Source: Roseburia sp. CAG:309
Lineage (GTDB): Bacteria; Bacillota; Clostridia; Lachnospirales; Lachnospiraceae
Direction of reading: 5' to 3'
Assembly (NCBI GenBank): GCA_000434115.1
Contig: FR893950.1
Span: forward strand, 15,413 to 22,867
Length of the DNA stretch: 7,455 nt
Every line of letters begins with the position of its first letter. Within the stretch, counting starts at the first letter, position 1. The position numbers were made by a program, and so were the translations under genes. This document shows, piece by piece, positions 1-6,637 of the stretch. The notes under the pieces are model-generated. The model searched no databases and was not told where the DNA came from. It saw nothing but the letters and a program-made list of their open reading frames with translations.

Positions 1-553
1 TGGCATATGTTTTGTCATTAATGTAACTCTTTACACTATCCAGATCGTTGTAATCGGCAAAATGAACGCCGGAAATAAGCGGTGCAAATGGCGCACGGTA
101 TTTTTCCGTTCCGGTTACGGACAAGGCACCCATACTTCTTCCGTGAAATGCCTTATTCATGGAAATGACTTCATGGCGTTCTTCGTGTCCCTGCATGATC
201 GCATATTTTCTCGCCAGTTTCAAAGCGCCCTCATTTGCCTCTGTACCGCTGTTTGCCATAAACACTTTGTCCATTCCGGTCGCCTCTGCCAGACATTTTG
301 CTGCCTGCATCAATGGCTCCGAATAGAAATAATTGGAAAAATGTGTCGCCTTGTCAATCTGGTCTTTCAGTGCATTTTTGAATTCCTCATCGCTGTAGCC
401 AAGCGCACATACGGCGATTCCTGCGCCAAAATCAAGATATTTTTTTCCTTCGGTATCTACCAGATACACGTCTTCGCCATGATCCATTGCTACCGGATAC
501 CGATTGTAGGAATGAATCAGATATTTTTCAGATTCTTCAATTAATGTATTCAT
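1..553 (-). CDS. argD: Acetylornithine aminotransferase, N-terminal 184 residues (gene runs off the window)
   Basis: PLP-dependent class-III aminotransferase that converts N-acetylglutamate semialdehyde plus glutamate to N-acetylornithine plus 2-oxoglutarate in the cytosol. Translating the complement from the ATG at 553 gives an open frame to the window edge. It shows the family's start (YLVDTEGKKYLDFGAGIAV, about residues 30-48), the cofactor-phosphate region NSGTEANEGALKLAR (101-115) and AFHGRSMGALSVTG (135-148). About half of a roughly 400-residue protein is present; the PLP-binding lysine lies outside the window. The start is supported by AAAGGAG about 7 bases upstream. It follows argB by 12 bases and is the last visible gene of the minus-strand arg operon. 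Paralogues acting on GABA or ornithine share this fold, but the context makes argD by far the best call. Confidence 0.95.
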   Translation of the reverse strand, partial: MNTLIEESEKYLIHSYNRYPVAMDHGEDVYLVDTEGKKYLDFGAGIAVCALGYSDEEFKNALKDQIDKATHFSNYFYSEPLMQAAKCLAEATGMDKVFMANSGTEANEGALKLARKYAIMQGHEERHEVISMNKAFHGRSMGALSVTGTEKYRAPFAPLISGVHFADYNDLDSVKSYINDKTYA

Positions 554-565
554 ACGTCTGCTCCT

Positions 566-1468
566 TTACTCTGTCTCATGATGGTACAAATTTGTCTCAT
601 TTCCAATAATTGCCGTTCCGATACCTTTCTTCGTATAGAACTCAAGCAGGAGACAATGTTCTCTTCTTCCGTCCAAAATATGTACGCGGTTTACGCCCTG
701 TTCTACGGCATCAATACAGTTACGTATTTTCGGAAGCATACCGCCGCCGATAAAACCGTCCTCAATCATTTTATGCGCTTCGTCCAGCGTAAGCACAGAA
801 ACGAGCGTCGATGGATCATCTGCATCTTTACAAACGCCCTCGATATCCGTCATAAATACCAGTTTTTCTGCTTTCATGGATTTTGCGATTGCACAGGCAG
901 CATCGTCTGCATTGATATTGTACGCCTTATAATCGTCGCCAAGTCCGATTGGTGCAATGATCGGCACGAAATCATTTTCCAAAAGGGTGTCGATCAATTC
1001 CGAATTCACTTCTTTGACATCTCCGACATAACCGATATCTTTGCCATTTGCTGTCTTTTTGTCACAGCGAAGGGTTCCACCGTCTTTTCCGCTGATGCCG
1101 GCTGCCTTCACACCAAGTTTCTCCATCATCTGTACCAGATGTTTGTTTACTTTATTTAAAACCATCTCTGCCACTTCCATCGTGTCATCGTCTGTCACTC
1201 GGAGTCCTTCGACAAATTCCGGTTCTTTTCCCATCAGGCGCACCCATTTGCTGATTTCTTTTCCGCCGCCATGTACAATGATCGGCTTCATTCCCACCAA
1301 CTTCAAAAGTGCCACGTCTTTGATCACACTCTGCTGCAGTTTTTCATCCAGCATCGCGCTTCCGCCGTATTTTACAACGACTTTTTTATTGTTGAAATCG
1401 CGGATATAAGGCAGTGCCTCGATCAAAGTCTCCGCTTTTATCAATACATCATTTAATTTATCGTCCAT
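566..1468 (-). CDS. argB: Acetylglutamate kinase, probably arginine-feedback-inhibited type
   Basis: Amino-acid kinase family enzyme that phosphorylates N-acetylglutamate with ATP, the committed step of the acetylated pathway. Counting from a possible upstream ATG at 1489, it shows KYGGSAM (40-46), the glycine-rich VHGGGKEIS (72-80), substrate-binding EGLRVTD (94-100), NINADDA (191-197) and GGGMLPKI (248-255). I prefer the ATG at 1468 (300 residues). It has AAAGG 9 bases upstream, whereas the ATG at 1489 has no ribosome binding site. A helical stretch of about 30 residues precedes KYGGSAM, and the C-terminus carries LLEFYTKKGIGTA after a histidine. In this family the N-terminal helix and that C-terminal signature mark hexameric enzymes inhibited by arginine, unlike the shorter E. 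coli form. Feedback control is therefore inferred, and it fits an operon with argJ. It lies between argJ and argD with short gaps. Confidence 0.97.
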   Translation of the reverse strand: MDDKLNDVLIKAETLIEALPYIRDFNNKKVVVKYGGSAMLDEKLQQSVIKDVALLKLVGMKPIIVHGGGKEISKWVRLMGKEPEFVEGLRVTDDDTMEVAEMVLNKVNKHLVQMMEKLGVKAAGISGKDGGTLRCDKKTANGKDIGYVGDVKEVNSELIDTLLENDFVPIIAPIGLGDDYKAYNINADDAACAIAKSMKAEKLVFMTDIEGVCKDADDPSTLVSVLTLDEAHKMIEDGFIGGGMLPKIRNCIDAVEQGVNRVHILDGRREHCLLLEFYTKKGIGTAIIGNETNLYHHETE

Positions 1469-1501
1469 TTCCTCTTGCCTTTCTTCCATATTTTAACAGT
1501 A

Positions 1502-2725
1502 TTAAGAACGGTAGTCTGCATTGATCTTAATATAATCATACGTAAGATCACAGCCCCACGCTGTCGCGCTGCATTCGCCCTGCTTCATGTCACATACCAG
1601 CGTCACTTTATCCATTCCCATCATTTCAGTGGCTTTTTCTTCCGAATAGTCGGTAAGTACGCCATCCTTGATCCAGACCATTTCTTCGCCGCCTGCCTGC
1701 AATGTCAGATCTACGACTTCCGGATCAAAATCTACACCGGCATAGCCAAGCGCGCAAAGCACACGGCCGCAGTTTGCGTCTTTCCCATAAATCGCCGTCT
1801 TTACAAGGTTCGAAGAAATCACCGATTTACTCAAGGTAACCGCATCCTGTTTGGTCTTTGTTCCTTTTACAATCACTTCCAAAAGGCGGGTACATCCTTC
1901 GCCGTCGCCTGCCATTTTCTTGGCAAGATCGGTTGCCACATAAGAAACCGCTTCATAAAGTGCCTGATAAGCAGCTGTATCTTTTTTGATCTCCTCTGCC
2001 CCGGCTGCTCCATTTGCCAAAAGTACACAGGTGTCATTGGTAGAAGTATCGCGGTCTACCGAGATCATATTAAAGGAATCTGCCACAATCTCGCGCAACA
2101 TTCCCTGAAGCACCTCCGGACTTACTTTTGCATCTGTCGTAATGACACTCAGCATCGTTGCCATATTCGGATGAATCATACCGGAACCTTTGCTCATTCC
2201 CCCGACGGTAATTGTCGCGCCGTCCTGTTCAAAGGTAACGGCACATTCTTTCGGAATCGTATCCGTCGTCATAATGGCTCTGGCTGCGTCTTTCGCCCCC
2301 TGACGGTCAGCTGTCAGGGCATCTTTCAAAAGCGGTGCTCCCTTGCGGATCGGTGCCATACGAAGCTGCATTCCGATGACTCCGGTGGATGCCGTCATAA
2401 CTTCTTCCGGCACAATGCCAAGTACCTTTGCAATTTCCGATGCCATCTCATAATTGTACTCTTTTCCTTCTTTTCCGGTCGCCGCATTTGCAATTCCGCT
2501 GTTTAAAACGACTGCGCGAACATGATGTCCTCTCTCAATGATTTCTTTATCCCAAAGAACCGGTGCCGCCTTTACTACATTTGTAGTAAATGTTCCGGCT
2601 GCACTTGCCGGTTCCGTGGAAAATACAAGAGCCATATCTTTTCGGTTTTCATATTTAATCCCAGCCTCTATTCCTGACGCCTCATATCCTTTTGGTGCAT
2701 TGACACCACCATCGATTGTCTGCAT
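1502..2725 (-). CDS. argJ: Ornithine acetyltransferase ArgJ (glutamate N-acetyltransferase)
   Basis: N-terminal-nucleophile enzyme that moves the acetyl group from N-acetylornithine to glutamate, which closes the acetyl cycle and yields ornithine. It has 407 residues, the usual length. The self-cleavage motif is clear: KGSGMIHPNMATML (179-192). The precursor is expected to split between Ala189 and Thr190, freeing Thr190 as the nucleophile and giving alpha and beta chains. The oxyanion-hole segment TASTGVIG (111-118) is present, as is the conserved VLNSGIANAATG (73-84). The start at 2725 has GAGG 7 bases upstream. Sequence alone does not show whether it also uses acetyl-CoA (bifunctional) or only recycles; no argA-type synthase is visible in the window. 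It sits 53 bases after argC and just before argB, with no terminator in either gap. Confidence 0.97.
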   Translation of the reverse strand: MQTIDGGVNAPKGYEASGIEAGIKYENRKDMALVFSTEPASAAGTFTTNVVKAAPVLWDKEIIERGHHVRAVVLNSGIANAATGKEGKEYNYEMASEIAKVLGIVPEEVMTASTGVIGMQLRMAPIRKGAPLLKDALTADRQGAKDAARAIMTTDTIPKECAVTFEQDGATITVGGMSKGSGMIHPNMATMLSVITTDAKVSPEVLQGMLREIVADSFNMISVDRDTSTNDTCVLLANGAAGAEEIKKDTAAYQALYEAVSYVATDLAKKMAGDGEGCTRLLEVIVKGTKTKQDAVTLSKSVISSNLVKTAIYGKDANCGRVLCALGYAGVDFDPEVVDLTLQAGGEEMVWIKDGVLTDYSEEKATEMMGMDKVTLVCDMKQGECSATAWGCDLTYDYIKINADYRS

Positions 2726-2778
2726 ACGATTACCTCATTTCTATCTAAGTTTTAACATAACGTGTCAAATACTTCTTA

Positions 2779-3819
2779 TCACGGGAATACCGGCACAAGA
2801 CGAAGACCTTCTGCCTCATCCAGACCAAACAGCAGGTTCATATTCTGAACCGCCTGTCCTGCTGCGCCCTTGGTAATATTATCCATAGCCCCCATCATGA
2901 TGACACGACCGGTACGCTCGTCAACTTTCGGGCTGACATCAACAAAGTTGCTTCCTTCTACCCAGCGTGTTTCCGGACAGACACCGTCATTTAACACACG
3001 CACAAAATATTCATCCTTGTAAGCTTCTTCATAGGCTTTCCGAACCATTTCCTTCGTTACACCCGGATTTAATTTAGCATACGCCGTAATCAGGATACCA
3101 CGGTTCATTGGGATCAAATGAGGAGTGAAATTAATCATTACCGGCTTTCCTGCCGCATAGCCAAGCTGTTCCTCAATCTCCGGTGTATGACGGTGTGTCG
3201 CTACCCCGTATGCCTTAATATTTTCATTCACTTCACAGTACAAGTTTGGAATCTTTGCTCCACGGCCGGCTCCGCTTGTACCGGATTTGGCATCAATGAT
3301 CAGCGTATCGGTATCAATGTATCCATTTTTTACCATCGGATAGATGGAAAGTGTGGAACAAGTTGGATAACATCCCGGATTAGCGATCAGACGCGCCCCT
3401 TTGATCTTATCGCGGTTCAACTCACAAAGACCATATACGGCCTCTCCGATAAATTGTTTGCTCTTATGTTCAATGCCATACCATTTTTCATATACATCGA
3501 CATCTTTTATACGAAAATCTGCGCTGAGATCGATCACTTTACAATTTGACAAGATTTCTTCATCGAGAACCGATGCCAGATATCCCTGCGGCGTCGCCGT
3601 AAAGATCACGTCGGCCTGCTTACTCAACTCATGAAGATCATCACCTTTGCACACATTTTCAACGATCTGGAACATGTTTCCAAAAACAGCACTGAATTTT
3701 TCATCGACATAGCTTCGTGAACCATACCATACGATTTCTGCCTCTTTGTGCTGCAATAACAATCTTACCAATTCCTGGCCCGCATAACCGGTCGAGCCGA
3801 TAATACCTACTTTAATCAT
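2779..3819 (-). CDS. argC: N-acetyl-gamma-glutamyl-phosphate reductase
   Basis: NADPH-dependent reductase that converts N-acetylglutamyl phosphate to the semialdehyde, the third step of ornithine synthesis. The protein opens with the dinucleotide-binding loop GIIGSTGYAGQELV. It carries the catalytic cysteine in NPGCYPT (Cys151, counting from the upstream ATG) and the conserved HRHTPEIEEQLG segment further on. Its length of 346 residues is normal for the family. Two ATGs lie in tandem at 3822 and 3819. The ribosome binding site GAGG is 4 bases from the first and 7 from the second, and most relatives begin MIKVGIIG, so I choose 3819. The gene starts only about 15 bases after the lipoprotein gene stops, leaving no room for a separate promoter in the gap. 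It is most likely co-transcribed with that gene and with argJ-argB-argD downstream. Confidence 0.97.
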   Translation of the reverse strand: MIKVGIIGSTGYAGQELVRLLLQHKEAEIVWYGSRSYVDEKFSAVFGNMFQIVENVCKGDDLHELSKQADVIFTATPQGYLASVLDEEILSNCKVIDLSADFRIKDVDVYEKWYGIEHKSKQFIGEAVYGLCELNRDKIKGARLIANPGCYPTCSTLSIYPMVKNGYIDTDTLIIDAKSGTSGAGRGAKIPNLYCEVNENIKAYGVATHRHTPEIEEQLGYAAGKPVMINFTPHLIPMNRGILITAYAKLNPGVTKEMVRKAYEEAYKDEYFVRVLNDGVCPETRWVEGSNFVDVSPKVDERTGRVIMMGAMDNITKGAAGQAVQNMNLLFGLDEAEGLRLVPVFP

Positions 3820-3837
3820 CATTTAGCCTCTTTTCTA

Positions 3838-4980
3838 TTACTTAATGGTAAATACAACTTTTGACTGATTTCCTGCTTTATCACAGGCAATCACGGTATT
3901 TTTACCTTTTTTGCGGATAACAAGTTTTTTTCTGGCTTTTTGTTTTTTGCCATTTACTTTAATATAACGGATTCCATTGGCATCCGACACTTTCACTGTC
4001 GCCTTTTTCCGATATACCTTACCATGTCGTACGCCCTTGAAAACGGGTGCTTTGGCATCAATTGTAAATTTCAATACCGACACATTTCCATTGGCATCTA
4101 CTGCCTTTATTGTATACCGTCCGCTTTTTGCCAATTTGAACTGTGACACATTAAAACGTTTTCCATTAATTGTCACTTCTTTTACACTCACATTATCTGT
4201 CACTTTTACCAGCACGGCTTTCTTCGTAAGTGCGTTATTTTTTACACCCTGAATCTTTGGGGCTTCTTTATCGCCGGATATGATCGGCGTATCTCCGCAT
4301 GTCGCGATCAGTTTGGAATCATCCGGTAAATTATCCAGATTCCACGTTACTTTATTTCCTTCTGCTGCACCATTGGATTCCTTAATAGGCTTTGGCAGAA
4401 CGATGGAAATATCCATGGTGAGTCCCAATGCCTTATAATATTCATTTACGGATTTTCCTTTTAATTGGGAAGACACTTGTGCGACATCAAGCGCCCGCGC
4501 ATTATTTTGTGTTTTTGATGCCTGCGCCTGCTTTGTTGACATCGAAGTATAATTGTTCGTTCCCGCCTCACCAATAAATGTATCTGCCGTTAATGTCACA
4601 TTTTTAAATGGTGCATGAAAACTATCTGCTGTATATTTATCCGCTGCCTTGGAATCCTGCTTAAACTTTGCAAGATAAACCGCATCATTTGTCAGAAAAT
4701 TTTTCAATTCCTCTCTGGACGCAAAGGAAAACGTTTTGGAAAATGCCTGATAGGTCTTTCCATTTATCGTTTTTGTGTCCTGCGCAAAATCTCCGCATGT
4801 CAGCACACTGTTTTTTGCATCTTCTTTCATTAATTCAAAAGTACTTTGTTCATAATAATATGTAAGGGTATAACCACATGTACCGTCTTCATTTACCGTC
4901 ATCTCCATATTAAGTCCCAGGCATCCGGTCAACATAACCATCGCCATAAGACACACTATCACCGCTCTTACTTTCTTCAT
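3838..4980 (-). CDS. Predicted lipoprotein with two C-terminal Ig-like repeats, first gene of the arg operon
   Basis: Unrecognised protein of 380 residues. It has a basic N-terminus, a hydrophobic signal segment and the lipobox MLTGC, with Cys20 the expected lipidated residue, so it should be anchored outside the cytoplasmic membrane. I start it at 4980: GGAGG lies 8 bases upstream. The ATG at 4995 overlaps that site and is less likely. The mature N-terminal part (to about residue 235) begins LNMEMTVNEDGTCGYTLTY and resembles, at the level of pattern only, LppM-like lipoprotein domains. The last 140 residues hold two beta-rich repeats, each beginning with an APK or APVFKGV segment and ending in a 'VDANGN' or 'CDKAGN' turn followed by VxxFTI, typical of bacterial Ig-like domains. 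The C-terminus is very lysine-rich, which may favour binding to anionic wall polymers (inference). No enzymatic motif is seen. The link to arginine synthesis rests on operon position alone. Confidence 0.85.
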   Translation of the reverse strand: MKKVRAVIVCLMAMVMLTGCLGLNMEMTVNEDGTCGYTLTYYYEQSTFELMKEDAKNSVLTCGDFAQDTKTINGKTYQAFSKTFSFASREELKNFLTNDAVYLAKFKQDSKAADKYTADSFHAPFKNVTLTADTFIGEAGTNNYTSMSTKQAQASKTQNNARALDVAQVSSQLKGKSVNEYYKALGLTMDISIVLPKPIKESNGAAEGNKVTWNLDNLPDDSKLIATCGDTPIISGDKEAPKIQGVKNNALTKKAVLVKVTDNVSVKEVTINGKRFNVSQFKLAKSGRYTIKAVDANGNVSVLKFTIDAKAPVFKGVRHGKVYRKKATVKVSDANGIRYIKVNGKKQKARKKLVIRKKGKNTVIACDKAGNQSKVVFTIK

Positions 4981-5015
4981 AAATATGTCCTCCATTTCCT
5001 TTTATGCACAATTTG

Positions 5016-5029
5016 ATGAATATTTTGCA
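5016..5029 (-). promoter_or_regulatory. Candidate ArgR/AhrC operator in the leader of the lipoprotein-argCJBD operon
   Basis: The complement reads TGCAAAATATTCAT, identical in 13 of 14 bases to the motif at 5141-5154 on the other strand. It resembles the ARG box (TGAAT, four A/T bases, ATTCA) but with one base less between half-sites. It lies about 30 to 40 bases after the predicted leftward transcription start. Binding by ArgR is inferred. Confidence 0.45.
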
Positions 5030-5061
5030 TAAACATGCATCTTTTATGCAAATGCATATTT

Positions 5062-5090
5062 ATTATACACCTGTGTACTCATTTACGCAA
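5062..5090 (-). promoter_or_regulatory. Sigma-A promoter for the lipoprotein-argCJBD operon
   Basis: On the complement, TTGCGT (5085-5090) and a perfect TATAAT (5062-5067) are separated by exactly 17 bases. Transcription would begin near 5055 and give a leader of about 75 bases before the ATG at 4980. This is the only good promoter seen ahead of the leftward operon, so it probably drives argC, argJ, argB and argD as well as the lipoprotein gene. Confidence 0.7.
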
Positions 5091-5139
5091 GTACAATTTC
5101 ACAATTCATCAAAAGAAAACATAAAATCCACATTTCCTC

Positions 5140-5168
5140 TTGCATAATATTCATTTATGTTGTATATT
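5140..5168 (+). promoter_or_regulatory. Sigma-A promoter for argG
   Basis: TTGCAT (5140-5145) and TATATT (5163-5168) lie 17 bases apart. The start would fall near 5175, a few bases before the hairpin block begins at 5179, so the argG mRNA should carry a structured leader of about 240 bases. The candidate operator at 5141-5154 covers the -35 element and half of the spacer, the classical position for repression. Confidence 0.65.
5141..5154 (+). promoter_or_regulatory. Candidate ArgR/AhrC operator overlapping the argG promoter
   Basis: TGCATAATATTCAT contains an imperfect 13-base palindrome (TGCATA-A-TATTCA, one mismatched pair) and matches the motif at 5016-5029 on the opposite strand in 13 of 14 positions. 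The resemblance to the ARG box and its position on the -35 region support repression of argG by arginine. The one-base-shorter spacing than the textbook box is a caution. Confidence 0.5.
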
Positions 5169-5197
5169 TATGATAACAGGGTCGAAAAGTCACAGAC

Positions 5198-5237
5198 CGT
5201 CCATGCTTGCATGGGAAGGGCTGTGACCTTGAGACCC
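5198..5237 (+). repeat. 40-base direct repeat, copy 1 (3' part of hairpin P1)
   Basis: Matches 5344-5383 in 38 of 40 positions, at an offset of 146 bases. It spans the CTTG-capped hairpin, the GGGAAGGG strand and the closing ACCC. The offset is not a multiple of three, so the repeat is not a coding repeat. Confidence 0.9.
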
Positions 5238-5343
5238 GCCGAATATGAGAACGAAGCGCATCGCGCGTAGTTCGAATATTCGCAGGATTGCGACAGTTGC
5301 GCCAGCAACGGAGCAAGCCGTTGGTTTCAAAGTTCCCCGACAA

Positions 5344-5383
5344 CGTCCATGCTTGCATGGGAAGGGCTGCGACCTTGAAACCC
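5344..5383 (+). repeat. 40-base direct repeat, copy 2 (3' part of hairpin P4)
   Basis: Second copy, differing from copy 1 at 5370 (C for T) and 5379 (A for G). The partner base of 5379 in the opposing arm has changed with it (T5326, against C5183 in copy 1), so the outer stem stays paired. Confidence 0.9.
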
Positions 5384-5413
5384 TTTCTATATCACATTTA
5401 CGGAGGTTTAATT

Positions 5414-6637
5414 ATGAAGGAAAAAGTTGTTCTTGCTTATTCCGGCGGTCTGGACACGACAGCGATCATTCCATGGCTGAAGGAAAATTATGATTATGAA
5501 GTTATCTGCGTCTGCATCGACTGTGGACAGGGAAGCGAACTCGATGGATTGGACGAGCGTGCAAAAGCATGCGGTGCTTCCAAACTCTACATCGAAGATG
5601 TTATCGATGAATTCTGTGACGAATACATCGTTCCTTGTGTACAGGGTCATGCAATCTATGAAAATAAATATCTGCTTGGTACTTCCATGGCTCGTCCGGT
5701 CATCGCCAAACGTCTCGTGGAAATTGCCCGCAAAGAAGGCGCTGTCGCTATCTGCCACGGTGCAACCGGAAAAGGAAATGACCAGATCCGTTTCGAACTC
5801 GGTATCAAAGCTCTTGCTCCTGATATCAAGATCATCGCTCCTTGGAGAAATGACAAATGGAACATGGATTCCCGTGAATCCGAAATTGAATACTGCCGCG
5901 CACATGGTATCGACCTTCCTTTTGCTGCAGATTCCAGTTACAGCCGTGACCGTAACTTATGGCACATCAGCCATGAAGGACTGGAATTGGAAGATCCTGC
6001 CAACGAACCAAATTACGAACATCTTCTCGTACTTGGCACCACACCGGAAAAAGCTCCGGATGAAGGCGAATACGTCACAATGACATTTGAAAAAGGTGTT
6101 CCAAAATCAGTCAACGGAAAAGCCATGAAAGTTTCTGATATCATCCGCGAATTGAACCGTCTCGGCGGCAAACACGGAATTGGTATCATTGATATTGTAG
6201 AAAACCGTGTTGTAGGTATGAAATCCCGTGGTGTATATGAAACACCGGGTGGAACCATTCTTTATGAAGCACATCAGCAGCTGGAAGAATTGATCCTCGA
6301 CCGCGATACTTACGCTGTAAAAGAGGAAATGGGCAACAAACTCGCTCAGATCGTATACGAAGGAAAATGGTTCAGCCCACTTCGTGAAGCTACTCAGGCA
6401 TTCATCGAGTCTACCCAGCAGTATGTAACCGGCGAAGTAAAATTTAAACTGTACAAAGGAAACATTATCAAAGCAGGAACAACTTCTCCATATTCCCTGT
6501 ACAATGAAAGCCTTGCTTCCTTTACAACCGGTGACCTTTATGACCACCACGACGCTGACGGATTCATCACATTGTTTGGTCTGTCAACCAAAGTCCGTGC
6601 AATGAAAATGCAGGAAGTAAATAAGAACGGTAAGTAA
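5414..6637 (+). CDS. argG: Argininosuccinate synthase
   Basis: Cytosolic ligase that joins citrulline and aspartate using ATP, which is cleaved to AMP and pyrophosphate; this is the penultimate step of arginine synthesis. The 407-residue protein has the normal family length. It begins MKEKVVLAYSGGLDTT with the PP-loop SGGLDT at 10-15. It continues with YLLGTSMARPVIAK (87-100), HGATGKGNDQIRFELG (115-130) and YSRDRNLWHISHEG (176-189), all typical of ArgG. The ATG at 5414 has GGAGG 7 bases upstream. The frame stays open back to 5288, but that extension runs through the hairpin block and is not part of the protein. It is a single-gene unit, transcribed away from the argCJBD operon from its own promoter and closed by a terminator. 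No argH follows, so the last step must be encoded elsewhere. Confidence 0.98.
   Translation: MKEKVVLAYSGGLDTTAIIPWLKENYDYEVICVCIDCGQGSELDGLDERAKACGASKLYIEDVIDEFCDEYIVPCVQGHAIYENKYLLGTSMARPVIAKRLVEIARKEGAVAICHGATGKGNDQIRFELGIKALAPDIKIIAPWRNDKWNMDSRESEIEYCRAHGIDLPFAADSSYSRDRNLWHISHEGLELEDPANEPNYEHLLVLGTTPEKAPDEGEYVTMTFEKGVPKSVNGKAMKVSDIIRELNRLGGKHGIGIIDIVENRVVGMKSRGVYETPGGTILYEAHQQLEELILDRDTYAVKEEMGNKLAQIVYEGKWFSPLREATQAFIESTQQYVTGEVKFKLYKGNIIKAGTTSPYSLYNESLASFTTGDLYDHHDADGFITLFGLSTKVRAMKMQEVNKNGK

Larger units (their letters stand above)
5179..5383 (+). ncRNA. Structured leader of argG mRNA (four tandem hairpins), identity unknown
   Basis: By eye this segment folds into four abutting hairpins. 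P1 (5179-5237) pairs GGGTC with GACCC and GTCACAG with CTGTGAC, capped by CCATG-CTTG-CATGG. P2 (5240-5282) pairs CGAATAT/ATATTCG, then GAAC/GTTC and GCGC/GCGC, with tandem G-A mismatches between stems. P3 (5285-5319) pairs GGATTGC with GCAAGCC (one mismatch) and GTTGC with GCAAC. P4 (5323-5382) pairs GGTTTCAA with TTGAAACC around a second CCATG-CTTG-CATGG. GC content is clearly above the AT-rich flanks. No T-box signature and no hairpin followed by a run of T is seen, so terminator-type attenuation is not evident. It could be a regulatory leader, an mRNA-stabilising element, or an inserted dispersed repeat. I do not recognise it as a known riboswitch class. Confidence 0.55.

Noticed and set aside
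62..1159. Plus-strand open frames across argD and argB
   Set aside because: Both are opposite well-supported genes with full family motifs and have no start signals.
1475..2506. Open frame of 343 codons on the plus strand
   Set aside because: It lies antisense to argJ, has no ribosome binding site or recognisable domain, and has the cysteine- and histidine-rich composition of a shadow frame.
4981..4995. Lipoprotein start at 4995 (five extra residues)
   Set aside because: That ATG overlaps the GGAGG that serves the ATG at 4980, and the signal peptide is more typical starting MKKVRAV.
5240..5282. tRNA-like element (GTTCGAAT resembles a T-arm)
   Set aside because: There is no acceptor or anticodon arm; the bases belong to a simple symmetric hairpin.
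5155..5358. Minus-strand open frame of 67 codons, and a plus-strand frame at 5245-5493, inside the structured leader
   Set aside because: They have no ribosome binding site and an odd arginine-rich composition, the repeat offset is not a multiple of three, and the base pairing explains the sequence better.
5288..5413. Extended argG start giving 42 extra N-terminal residues
   Set aside because: The extension is the hairpin leader read as codons; GGAGG at 5402-5406 and the conserved MKEKVVLAYSGG start fix the ATG at 5414.
5179..5413. T-box or terminator-type attenuator upstream of argG
   Set aside because: No T-box consensus and no GC-rich hairpin followed by a T run is present; the last hairpin is followed only by CTTTCTAT.
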